From NCBI GenBank assembly GCA_033060915.1, contig CM065397.1:31007501-31071500 (forward strand): a stretch of 64,000 nucleotides of DNA. The letters are read 5' to 3'. How positions within the stretch are numbered: the stretch's first letter is position 1; each line of letters starts with the position of its first letter. The notes under the pieces are model-generated. The model was not told the DNA's origin, made no database searches, and was given only the letters and a program-made list of their open reading frames with translations. The stretch is from Euryodendron excelsum (lineage: Eukaryota > Streptophyta > Magnoliopsida > Ericales > Pentaphylacaceae). Made by a program: the position numbers and the translations under genes. Positions 44,717 through 55,995 of the stretch are shown piece by piece.

Positions 44717-46331
44717 AAATAAGTTTGGTCCCCAAACTTGATACAAGCTATCATTCAAACAAAAAGGGATAATGCTCCCGGATCTCGTCCTCATGTTCCC
44801 AAGTAGATTCCTTCCAAGTGTGGTTCTACTATACAACTCGTACCAACGGAATGACCTTGTTCCTAAGAACTTGGTCACGGCAATCAAGAATCTCAATTGG
44901 TCTCTCAACGTAGCTTAAATCTTCATTCATGGCCAAAGGATAGTGATCTATCACATGCGTTGGGTCGTGAACATACCTCCGTAGCATCGAAACGTGAAAA
45001 ACATTGTAAACTTGCAAAAGTTCTAGAGAAAGAGCAATACGATAAGCAACGGGTCCAACCCATTCAAGAACTTCAAATGGTCTGATGTACCTTGGACTAA
45101 GCTTTTCCTTCTTGCCAAAACGATTTATCCCCTTAGAAGGAGATACCTTCAAGAACACGTGGCTCCCTTCATCAAACTTTAAGTCTCGCATTCGCACATC
45201 CGCATAACTCTTTTGGCGACTTTGAGTAGTTTGTAGTCGTTGCTGAATTAACTTAATCTTGTCAGTGGTTAGTTGCACAATCTTTGGCCCAAGAATCTTT
45301 CTCTCTCCGACTTCGGCCCAACAAACTGGAGATCTACATTTCCTCCCGTAAAGCGCTTCATAAGGTGCCATTTCAATACTTACATGAAAACTATTATTGT
45401 AGGCGAATTCCACTAATGGTAGATGATCCCCCTAACTTCCTTGAAAGTTGAGGACGCATAACCACATTATGTCTTTTAGGGTTTGAATGCTCCTTTCTAA
45501 TTGCCCATTAGTTTGTGGATGAAAAGTTGAGTTGAACTTCAATTCGGTGCCTAAAGCCCTTTGCAAACTCTTCCAAAATTTTGACACAAATCTCGGGTCT
45601 CGATCGGATACTATCGAAACTGGTGTACTGTGTAATCGAACAATCTCTGTAATATAGAGGGTCGCATGCTTTGATAAGAAGTACATAGTCTTCATTGGTA
45701 AGAACTGTGCAGACTTGGTGAGGCAATCAACAATTACCCATAGAGCGTCACAACCCCATGTTGATCTCAACAATCCTATGACAAAATCCATAGTGGTATG
45801 CTCTCATTTCCATTATGGTATCGGTAGAGGTTGAAGTAGTCCCGTCGATCTTTGATGTTCTGCTTTGATCTGTTGGCATTGTAGGCATCGTGATACCAAT
45901 TTGGCTATTTCTTTTTTCATTCTCGGCCACCAAAATGTCTTCTTCAAATCCCGATACATCTTTGTACCCTCTGGATGCGTAATAAACTTCGTATTATGGG
46001 CTTATTCCAAAACTTACCTCCTGATCTCGGGTATATTTGGAACACACAATCGACTTCTGAACTTTAAAGCTCCATTCTGTAAAGGGAAGTCAGGCTTCGG
46101 ATTCGTTCCCGTCTCTTCATAAATCTTCCACACATAAGGATCTTCAGGTTGCCGTTTCTTTACAATTTCTATCAACGCCGGTTGGGCGATCATGGTGGTA
46201 AGCATCATATTGGTACCTAGTGTAACAATCTCAATCTTCGATCTCTCTAGGTCAAGAAGCAAGGGCCGCTGTAACGTAACAAGGCATGCTAGGTTGGCGA
46301 TAGACTTCTGGCTCAAGGCGTCGGCCACCAC
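44717..46331 (-). pseudogene. Tekay integrase with chromodomain-like tail
   Basis: From 46331: MVADALSQKSIANL (RNase H end/linker) and the zinc-binding region, then from 45791 the core: DFVIGLLRS, VDCLTKSAQFLPM, VSIVSDRDPRFVSKFW and HPQTNGQLERSIQTLKD. From 45413 EFAYNNSFHVSIEMAPYEAL and GRKCRSPVCWAEVGE follow, then the GPY/F-like segment YRIALSLELLQVYNVFHVSM and a chromodomain-like tail. Integrase inserts element DNA; the chromodomain guides it to certain chromatin. Frames change near 45920 and 45420 and there are stops, so it is inactive. Confidence 0.9.
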
Positions 46332-46339
46332 ATTGGCCT

Positions 46340-46800
46340 TGCCCGGATGATACTAAATGAGAACATTATAGTCCTTGATCAACTCGAGCCATCTTCTCTG
46401 TCTCATGTTCAACTTCTTCTGTGTGAAAAGGTATTTCAAACTCTTATGGTCGGTGAAGATCTCACACGTGACTCCATACAAATAGTGGCATCAAATATTC
46501 AAAGCAAACACCACCATTGTTAATTCAAGATCATGGGTCGGGTAGTTCTTCTCATGTGGTCTCAATTGTCTCGAGGCATACGCAATCACCTTATCGTGTT
46601 GCATCAATACGCATCCCAGTTCTCTATGTGAAGTGTCACTGTAGATGGAGAACCCATCAGTCCCGGTAGGTAAGGCTAGAATTGGCGTGGACACCAATCA
46701 GTTCTTCAATTCTTGGAAATTTTGTTCCCTCTTCTCATTCCATTCAAATGGTGTGTTTTTCTGGGTGAGTTGTGTTAAAGGAGTCGCAATCTTAGAGAAA
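46340..46800 (-). pseudogene. Tekay RNase H
   Basis: [40 protein letters not shown] and [20 protein letters not shown] are the RNase H blocks of chromoviruses (normally YSDASHRGLGCVLMQ). A stop lies near 46491; below it HYLYGV and [17 protein letters not shown] traces continue. Confidence 0.88.
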
Positions 46801-47469
46801 TCCTTCACAAATCTTCAGTAATACCCAGCTAAGCCTATAAAACTTCTGACTTCGGTTACATTAGTCAATCTTGGCCAATTCATAATGACTTCAACCTTGT
46901 GAGGATCAACAGACACTCCATCCACACTGATGATGTGTCCCAGAAATGCTACACTTGGCAGCCAAAATTCACACTTTTTCAACTTGACATGCAATCTCCT
47001 GTTTCATGTGTCTGAAGGACTACTCTCAAGTGGTGCTCGTGTTCTGCAATACTTTTAGAATACACTAAAATTTCATCAATAAACACAATTATAAAATCAT
47101 CAAGGAAGGGTTTAAAACCCGATTCATCAAATCCATGAATGCGGTAGGCGTATTTGTGACTCTAAACGGCATAACCAAAAACTCATAATGACCATATCTA
47201 GTTCGAAAGGTCGTCTTCTCCACATCATTTGTCCTCACCTTTAGTTGGTGATTACCCAACCTTAGGTCGATCTTCAAAAACACTTGCGCGCCTTGTAGTT
47301 GATCAAACAAATCATCCACCCTCGGCAATGGGTACTTATTCTTAATGGTAACCTTGTTCAATTCCCGGTAGTCAATGCATAATCTCATGATTCTATCTTT
47401 CTTTTTCACAAATAACACCGGAGCACCCCAAGGTGAGACACTAGGACAGATGAATCCCTTTTCCAACAA
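46801..47469 (-). pseudogene. Tekay reverse transcriptase
   Basis: [45 protein letters not shown] and [16 protein letters not shown], then [20 protein letters not shown]. The catalytic box, read after a frame change near 47089, is [11 protein letters not shown]; the family has YIDDILVYSKS, so the second catalytic Asp is now Glu. FLKIDLRLG is where FSKIDLRSGYHQ is usual. Confidence 0.9.
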
Positions 47470-47487
47470 GTCTTGGAGTTTGACCTT

Positions 47488-48288
47488 CTACTCCTTCAAT
47501 TTTAAAGGGGACATACTGTAAGGAGCTTTGGAAATGGGTCTAGTACTCAGATTAAGGTCAACGTGGAACTTAATCTCCCAGTCCATCAAAGAACCAGGTA
47601 GCTTATCGGAAAAGACATCGGGAAATTCCCAAACAACATGGACGTCTTCCAAGGGTGGTGGGGAAACGTATGTGTCAAAAACGCTACACAAGAATGCACA
47701 ATTCTCTTTTTGAATTAAACAACATACTTGCATAGATGAAATGAGATAGGGTGGAGGCACTACACCAACTTCCTTAAATACAAGCCCCGAATGGGTAGAA
47801 GAATGAAACACGACTCGTTTAAGCTCACAATCAATGATAACGCAGTGGGAGGACAACCAATCCATTCCTACGATGACATCGAAGTCGTGGATTTCTAGGG
47901 GAATGAGGTTTACAAACATGGGCACATCATTAACAAGAATTTCACAAGAATTATAAGTCCTATCACATAACATGGAATCCTCGAATGGCAACGATACTAC
48001 TAAAGCATAATCAAGAGGTACCGAAAATATATACAAGTATTGAGCAAAAAGATATGAGATAAATAAGTGCGTGGAACCGGAACCAATAAGGACGTGTGTA
48101 GGTCGACCACAAATAGGAAGTATACCTGACACTACAAAGTCAGTAGCTGGGGTGTTTCCCGGAGTAAGTGCGAAATCTCGGCCTTGCCGTGGTTGATTTT
48201 CCCTCTTATTAGCCGTAGATTGTTGAACTAAGGCTGATGCTGATGCCCCAGATCCCTGTGCTCTATTCTTCTTCGGACAGTCCCTCAC
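47488..48288 (-). pseudogene. Tekay protease region and gag C-terminus
   Basis: Begins VRDCPKK, the end of the gag zinc knuckle, then a Q/S-rich linker, then VVSGILPICGRPTHVLIGSG with STHLFIS: the aspartic protease, normally LIDSGSTHSFIS. The catalytic Asp is replaced by Gly here. Later blocks VNLIPLEIHDFDVIVGMDWL and the pre-RT sequence VWEFPDVFSDKLPG are intact. It is an unusually long open frame (266 codons) for this decayed element. Confidence 0.9.
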
Positions 48289-49236
48289 TTAGTGACCCAC
48301 CTGGCCACACCCGTAACAAGCCCTGCTTCCTAAACAACATGTGCCCCAATGCTTCTTTTGATAATTTGGGCACATTGGTATCTCATTGGCCGTGTTGCCT
48401 CCTCGGTTAGAGGTATTCTCCCGTGGGGTAGACGAATTCCCACTAGAAGATCCAGAACTTTGCCGCTTTAAACTTTGTCCCTCGTCTTGGTCACTTCCCG
48501 ATCTCTTCTTGTTCTTCTCTGGGTATTGGGACATTTTATCATTTGCCCTTTCGGCGATCATAACTCGTTGTACAACTTCTTGATGGGTCTCTAGTCGTAG
48601 TATGTCCACCTTGTTGCGAATGTTCCATCGTAATCCTGTCTCAAACTTTCTCACCTTGTAAGTCTTTAATGACAAAATATATGGGGCACATCGTGATAGT
48701 TCCATGAATTTGGCGTTGTACTCCGCCACGGTCATATTCCCTTGCATCAAACCAAGGAATTCCGTAGTCTTCTGATCCGTGACAGTCTCAGGAAAGTATT
48801 CCTCATTGAACACCTCCAGAAACTTAGGCCACAACCGTAATGGCTCTGTCGCTTTCTTTAATTTCCACTAAACAATTGCAGCTCCTTCGAAGGTAAAGGT
48901 GGCAAAGGTCACTTTTTGTTCATCTGTGCAAGGCAGCACTTTGAACACCCTCTCGATTCCCAAAAGCCAAGACTCCGTGGCCATTGGGTCTGAAGTTTCC
49001 TGAAAAGTTGGGAGCTTCAACTGTTGAAACTACTTAATGGTAGTACATGCCACTGCTTCTCTTCTTGGCACTTGCACTGTCGGCTGCTCCGGTGCATTGG
49101 CGATATTGTTATGAGTATCTTGGACCACTTGGATAAGTCTAGCTAAGATCCTTTCTTTGCAATCAATTCGTTCTTCGGGCCCTCCGGTCCCCTTACGACC
49201 ACCTCTTCTCAGTGGCAGGGTTAACTTTATGCACAT
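48289..49236 (-). pseudogene. Tekay gag
   Basis: From 49236: a basic N-terminus, LKLPTFQETSDPMATESWL and VLPCTDEQKVTFATFTFEGA, then a stop near 48870, then LWPKFLEVFNEEYFPETVTD and LMQGNMTVAEYNAKFMELSR, ending in GCGQVGH and a TAA where the zinc knuckle should continue to VRDC. The CCHC knuckle is thus cut by a stop at 48289. Gag builds the particle shell. Confidence 0.88.
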
Positions 49237-49287
49237 AACAAAACGTTAAGCATATAACATAGTGCTATATGTATTACACCATGGCAT

Positions 49288-49292
49288 GTCAT
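49288..49292. repeat. Target-site duplication (left) of giant solo LTR, GTCAT
   Basis: Matches 53638-53642. Confidence 0.93.
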
Positions 49293-52200
49293 TGTCGCGC
49301 CTAGATTTTTCGCACTCGAGGAATACTCACACAAGTGAAAAAAATGTTGTACTCTCTCGTTAGAACTCACCCTCCTAGAAGAATGAGTGCGACTAGGTTT
49401 GAATTGAAAATGGATTTGAATAAAGGGCTTTTGGAAAAAGATTCGGAGTCGCCACCTAACTTGATTAAGTTAAGTTAGGTCACCTAAAAACTAAGAATAA
49501 TTCGAAGACTATACTTAGGGTTTTTGAAAAACGATTTTGAAAATATCCTCAAGAGAGGGTTTTTAAGAAAAATAGGTTGTTTGGCAACCTTTGGAAAATA
49601 TTTAGCCCTTTTTGAAAAATAACTCCTTTTTGGTCTTTGAAAACAGTGATTCTAGATTCGGAAGTTGGTTACGTGTAGGGAAGATGTACTAAGCTATCAC
49701 CCTACCCCGCCCTTTCGGTACCTACATGTCAATCTACCCTAGGTTCACCTATGAGAGTCTTTAACTAACTATGGTTCAATCCTATTCACTTTGAAAAACA
49801 ATGCTTGAAAAGAAACTAACATGATACATGATATGTAAGTGCAAGTTAAGAGAATTGAAAAATAGATTTAGAAAGAGATTGATTTGAAATTGATTTGATT
49901 TGAAAATAGATTTGAAGAGATGGAATTGAAATTAGAAAGTATGAAAATTGAAAGTAGAAATTTGAAAATAGAAATTTTGAAATTGGAATTTTGAAAATAG
50001 ATTGGAATTTGAGATTTGAAAAATGTGGAGACCACACCCATGAGGGTGGAATTGAAAGTTTGAAAAGTATTATGACCGCACCTATGAAGGTTGCCTACGT
50101 ATCCCTTTGGGGGAATCAGGTCAATCGTTGTTCAGACCGGAGTCTGATTGAAAATAGAAGAGTTGATTTAAAGAAGGAGATTGAATTTGGAAGATTGAGA
50201 GATTGAACTTTGAATAGAGGATTGAAAATTGAAATTTGAAATTTTGGAATTGAAAAGATTGAATTTTGATTTGGAAAGATAGATTTGGACTTGTTTTAGA
50301 AAGATGAAGGTTTAAGAAACCTAGACTTAGGAAAGGTTTGACTCGACTTGGAAGGTTTAGGAGATTAGGAAAGGTTGGATTTAGGAAATATTTGAATTAG
50401 GAAAGGTTCGATTTAGGAAAGTTTTAGAATTAGGAAAGTTTCAGTTTTGGAAAGTTTTAAAATTAGGAAAAGTTGGAATTTAAGAAAGTTTGGAAATTGG
50501 AAAGTTTTGAATTTAGAAAGTTTTGAGATAGGGAAGTTTCAACTTAGGAAAATTTGAATTTGGAAAGGTTTGAAAAATGATAGTTTTTGATTTAGGAAAA
50601 ATTTGAATTAAGAAAGTTTTGAGTTTAGAAAAGTCTTAGATTTGGAAAGATGTTGAAGTTTTGGAAAGTTTAGAATTTAAAAAGTTTGGAAATTTAAGAA
50701 GATTTAACTTGTGAAAGTTTCAAATTTAGAAAGTTTTGAATTTGGAAAGATTTGAAATTTAGAAAGTTTAAGATTTAGAAAGTCTTAGAGTTTTAGAAAA
50801 TCTTGAGATGAGGAAAGGTTTGAGTTTAGGAAAAGTTTGAAAACCTGAATTTGGAAAGTTAAGATTTGGAAAGGGGGTTGAATTAGGAAAGGATTGAATT
50901 AGGAAAGATTTGAAAGTTGAGTTTTAAAACTTAGAAAAGATTTTTATGTTCAAGTTTTGGAAACTTAAGATTTAGGAAAGGAGAAGCTTAGGAAGGATTT
51001 GAATTTAGGAAAGATTTGAAGTTTAGGTTTAGGAAACTTATGGTTTAGGAAGGTAGGAAATTAGGAAGGAGTTGAATTAAGAACAGTTTGGATTAGGAAG
51101 AGATTGGATTTGGTTTCTAAAAGAAAAGATTTGATTTTGTTTTCAAAAATGGATGATGGGATCTAGTTTCCTAAACGGGGAGATTTGATTTGGTTTCCTA
51201 AAGGGAAGATAGGATTTGGCATGGATTTGGAAAGAGAGATTCTAGAAACCCTAGATTTGGAAAATTATAGTTTCGACGTAGAAAATAGGTTTTGAAAATA
51301 TGTATAGTTTTGATGTAGAAAACGAGAGGTTTTGGAAACCTAGGTTTGGGGCAAAGTTTGAAAATCATGTTTTTGGAAAGAAAATTAGGGTTTCCTAATT
51401 GTGGGCTCTAAGGCTTGACTTGGGCTCTAAGAAAAGAGTTTGTGGAAAGTGCGTTTTTGGAAATGAAGGTTTTCTAGAGGGAATCTTAGGGAGGAGTTTT
51501 TAAAAAGTGAATTTGAAAAGGGAGTTTTTGGAAAAAGATTTTAAAGAGAAGGAGTTTTGGAAAGTGTGTTTTTAGAAATAAGTTTTTTTTGGAAGGAAAT
51601 CCTAGAGGGGAGTTTCCAGAAGGGAGATTTTGGAAAGAGAGTTTTTTAGAAAGATTTTTGGAAGGAGATTGTTGGAGAGAGTTTTTAGGAAAGTGAATTT
51701 AAGGAGTGTTTTTAGAAAATGAATTTTGAGGAAAAAGAGTTTTTGGAAAGGAGTTGAAAAAGGAAGCTTTGAAAAATAGATTTGGGAGGGAGTTTTTGAA
51801 AACAATTTTGGAGAGGAGAGTTTTAGGAAAGTATGTTGAAAAAGAGATTTTTAGGAAGAAAGACACTTTGAAAAGAGAGTTTTTAGAAGGTATAAAAACA
51901 TCACACTTTCCTAAAGCAATTCTAACCATAAGAGGGCTAGAACCACTTTAGGAAAGTGGTTTTGAAAACAACAAGATTTGAAAATATGGACTGTATTAGT
52001 TACTTTAAATGTAACACTTTCCTAAAGCAATCCTAGCCATGGAAAAGCTAGAATCACCATAGGATTGTGGTTTTGAAAACAGGTTTTGAAAAAGAGATTT
52101 TGATGTAATTTTGAAAACAAGTTTGAAAACGATTTGAAAAACAACTTTGAAAACGGTTTTTGGAAGATGCAAGATCATGATATGCACAATGCAATTTTGG

Positions 52201-53637
52201 GGTCGTGAACATACAAGGCTAAGGCTTCACCACATAATCAAGGGGGCCGGACCCACATGGTCTCTGGTTAGACTAGAAAAAAGCCCCCGACACGGTGACT
52301 CTCCAATAGCCCAATCCTACACATGGACCGGGAATCCCCTTGTTTCAAGCATACAAAGAAAGGGGGGGGGGGAAGAGATGGGGGATTAAAATAGAGAAAA
52401 CCCAAGTGGATTAGGAGAGAGAAGAGAGAGGGGAGAGTGCGGAAATTTAAATAGAGAACCTACCATATGTCTTGTTTATTTTGCGCGCCGTGCTGTCTTC
52501 AGTCTTCGTCTTGATCTTCGTCTTCAATCTTCAAGAGTTGTCTTCAAGCTTCAAACTTCAGATTGCAACTCTTCAAGTCTTCGAAGGAGGGTTGAAGGTT
52601 AGTGTATGAGTGTATGGGGATGTATAGGAGTGTATAGGAGGCTAGGGTTTAGTGTATAGTGGCTAGGGTTTGGAAAACCTAAGGAGGCTAGGGTTTAGGG
52701 AGGTGCTCGAGCTCTGTATATCGAAATATATGATTTTTAGGTTGAGTTTTTGGATCCTCTTCACGTTGAATGAGGCTCTGTATTTATAGAGGTTGGACAA
52801 CACTGGCGCCTGTTGCAGTGGCGCCATGCCAAAGTTTACAGTGGCGCCACTAGGAGTGGCGCCAGGCCATTTTTTGGCTTGGCGCCATTACTAGTGGCGC
52901 CAGCCATTTAGGAAATGTTTAAGGTCGGCAAGCAACGTATCTTTGACTAGATTTGGGCGCCTGTACTAGTGACTACCATGCAATATTTAGCCTGGCTTCA
53001 CTAGGAGTGGCTCCGGAAAGTCCGAAAATGATTTGAAGGAGCCGGGAATGACCCGGAAGGCCGAAAAAGAGCAGGAACACTTAAAATAGTGTCCTGGAGG
53101 TATTTGACTTGAGAAATGAGGATAAGATGGGTCGGAAAGGTTGACCAGGTCCTTAGGGGCAAAACGGTCAATCAGACCGGGAGCTGTCGGGACAGACTTG
53201 GATTGTCCCAGAAGAAGACTTGGGATCTGGAAACATTATTCAGAATGTTCCCAGAAGTTGCCAGTTTGATTTTCAGAGCCGGCGTGGTCGGAAAAGGTGA
53301 CCGGCCCACTAGGGGCAAAACGGTCATTTTGCAGCGAGTTGGCCGGAACTAACTCGGAATGATCCGAAAAGGTAGAGGAAGGTTCAGCATACTATAAGAA
53401 GTATTCTCGGGAGGTTATCGGTTTGATACCCAGAGCCAGTGTGGTTCCCGGGACGTTCAAATACCTAGGGACAAAACGGTCATTTAGCTTCAAGTGGGCC
53501 CTACGGGCCCGAGAAGCGACTGGTGGACTAAATTCAAGTTAAAAAGGCAGGCTTAGAGTCTAAATATGCATGTGATGTGTGAAAGTGAGCTTGGTCAGCT
53601 CGGAGATTGCCGAGCGGGCAAAAATGGGGTGCTTACA
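49293..53637 (-). mobile_element. Giant solo LTR, copy B (4345 bp)
   Basis: Plus-strand ends TGTCGCGCC and GGGTGCTTACA, flanked by exact GTCAT. The reverse complement starts TGTAAGCACCCC, as copies A and C. It lies in the Tekay leader between gag and PBS. No internal element sequence remains, so LTR-LTR recombination has removed it. This copy defines the complete LTR: promoter with TATA near 52777, G-poor block (C-poor on the plus strand) at about 50200-51900, and the GACCTGATTC-type motif at about 50110 reversed. All short frames in it are taken as chance. Confidence 0.95.
52804..52911. repeat. Six GGCGCC palindromes in giant LTR copy B
   Basis: GTGGCGCCACTAGGAGTGGC with GCCAG, then GGCGCCATTACTAGTGGCGC: short inverted units immediately upstream of the LTR TATA box. 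Equivalents at about 4616-4720 and 61130-61225. Confidence 0.8.
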
Positions 53638-53642
53638 GTCAT
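53638..53642. repeat. Target-site duplication (right) of giant solo LTR, GTCAT
   Basis: Matches 49288-49292. Confidence 0.93.
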
Positions 53643-53736
53643 TATACACACATCTTATATATATACACACATAGCACATATTCAAGTCAAACCTAGAATT
53701 CTATCTAGACAGGACTCAATCTTACGGTGTCAACCT

Positions 53737-53752
53737 ATAGTTCTGATGCCAT
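53737..53752 (-). other. Primer binding site of Tekay element (tRNA-Met type)
   Basis: Minus-strand TGGCATCAGAACTATAGG lies 2-3 bases inside the 5' LTR and resembles the initiator-Met tRNA complement TGGTATCAGAGCC. Confidence 0.7.
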
Positions 53753-53754
53753 GC

Positions 53755-55990
53755 TGACATGCCCCAAAACCCGGCCTATATGGATTTAGGGTACATGACC
53801 AGCCAGTAGCAAGGCTACCCCAAGCCGCATTATATAAATCAGTTGATCACCTGTGCATAATCATTAAAATGATGCATAATTGCAGAAATAGAATTTTTAT
53901 AACTTGAAAACATAACTTATGTTATACATGGCAGAGCTATGCCTAATCCAAAACATAACATACATATGAGCCTAATCCAGGCCCGCCAAAGTTATAACAT
54001 TTATACCGTTTACAAAACATTGGAATCCAACCCTCAAACATACTACAAAACATAGGCCTGTGGGTCGTAGTTTAAAATCCACATATGGCCTTACTTTAGA
54101 GCCTCCTAGATTGACTACCTGAAAACATTTGAGAAAACGTGAGCTAATATTTAGTGAATAATAATGAAGCATAAGCATGAAATTACCATGAACTAACTGT
54201 TATAACTAACGTATAAATCAATGGATAAACGTCATGTTAAGGCTCTTTAGGCTAGAGACGTCTCCCAACATAGATAGTTTATTTCACATCTCCTATCATA
54301 GGACTATCGGGCTAGATTAAGGTCTTGCCACGAGAAAACTTGAGTTGGCACCATATATTGAAAACTTAGCATTTCTTTCATTTAAATATTGTAGTCTATA
54401 GAGTTTAATTCATAACATGAGTATAACATGCGTGCATTTAAAATATGACATTCGTAATTGAAAATAACATTGATGCATTGAAATATATGGAAAACATTGG
54501 ATGATGTAAGGTTGAACTTAAAACATTTTGAAAGTAATAAAGTTTTACTCATGGCATATTATTACTTACCTCTATCCAAATGAATGGATGTTAAACAAGG
54601 TGTTCCTACACAAAATTCACATAGAAGCATAGAAATATCAATACAAGATTATAAGGCAAATCGATAATGCATAAACCGAAACTAAGCACATAAGTTCCTC
54701 AACCCCGACTCATCAACACCTTACTCTCACAATGGAAGAATGAGGTTAAACTCTAGGACAAAGCCCCAATGTAAAACAAGGACATAAAGGTTGAGGTTCG
54801 AATGTGAAAGTCGGAACATCGACTCCTTTATCGCGTCCCAACCACCTCTCAAAGATGAGTTCACACTCTAGGCTACTTTCATTTGAAAATAGGCTTAAAG
54901 GCCTTTAATTTGATAGGTCATGGGTCAAAAACACATTTCGGATGAAGAAGTTATGTCCCATGAAAAATGGACTAAAATTCTGAAAAATAATGTTATTGGC
55001 AGAAATTTTGGGTCAAATTTAAAATTCTATATCTCCCAATCTATAAAGAATTAGAGTACAAACTTTATATGTGTATAAAGGTCCATGAATCCACTTTCCA
55101 ATTTTTCAAACGGTACATCAATCTGAGTTTTCTAGAGAAAGTTATGCCCATTTTACGAAATAGTGTCAGAGCTAAAAAAACTAATCTAGGATGTGTCGAC
55201 ACATGAGGCAAAGGTGTCGACACATGAATTAAAGAAGTGAATCTGGGAGCTCTCTAGATAGATGTGTTGACACATGAGGCAAATGTGTCGACACCTTTTC
55301 TAAGAAAAATGTAAATTCAGCTGAAAATTCCCAAATCTCACCCAAACTTCAACAAAACTCTCACAAACTCTTTCAATGCTTCTAGGGTCCACAAATTGAT
55401 CCAAGAAGACCACAAAACTCAAAATAAAACACTTTAAACAAGTAAATTGAAGGGATCTAGCAACCCTAGCCCTAACTTGTAGAAATTGAGGATTTCAATC
55501 CCAAACTCTCAAATCTTTCAATGGGGCTTACAATACTCTAGATTTAATTAATTTGGGACTCAAATGAGTCACTTATAACAACCCAACAACACAATCCACC
55601 GAGATAGATACATACACATATACAATTGTAGAAGAAAATGGAACCTTACATTTCTTTAGGCTTACCCAAGTCCTTCAATGGCTTCTCTTAGCTTGGGTGG
55701 AGACTCTCCAAACTTCCTCTTCCTTCAATCTTCCCTTTTCTCTTTCTCTTCTCATCTTCTCTCTCTTAACCGGTGGTGAGCATGTGTTTTTTGTGTGTGA
55801 GTGTGTGTATACATGGGCGTATAAGGAGGATACACAGGAATACTCCTATGTGTCTCACCCTATAGGTTTAAGTTACAACATAAGCTCTTATTGGTTATTT
55901 TTTACCTAAAAGATGTAATAGCTAACATGAAACAATGCAAACACTAGAAATTCACATTAATATAAATAAATTGCGACTCAGGATATTATA
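53755..55990 (-). repeat. 5' LTR of Tekay element (2236 bp)
   Basis: Plus-strand ends TGACATGCCCC and GATATTATA. Shorter than its partner by a ~150-bp deletion near 54230. Confidence 0.92.
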
Positions 55991-55995
55991 TATCT
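55991..55995. repeat. Target-site duplication (right) of Tekay element, TATCT
   Basis: Matches 42271-42275. Confidence 0.92.

Larger units (their letters stand above)
42276..55990 (-). mobile_element. Tekay/Del-type Ty3/gypsy element, nested in copia and itself split
   Basis: Complete ends: LTRs at 42276-44703 and 53755-55990, TSD TATCT, minus orientation (gag near 49200, integrase near 45000). Without the 4350-bp solo LTR inside it, the element is about 9.4 kb. The integrase carries a C-terminal chromodomain-like segment (IEILDCRDQVLRNKVIPLVR), which together with long LTRs indicates the chromovirus Tekay/Del lineage. In the first ~210 bp the two LTRs differ at about 8%, so the insertion is old, and all coding domains are broken. 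Confidence 0.93.
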
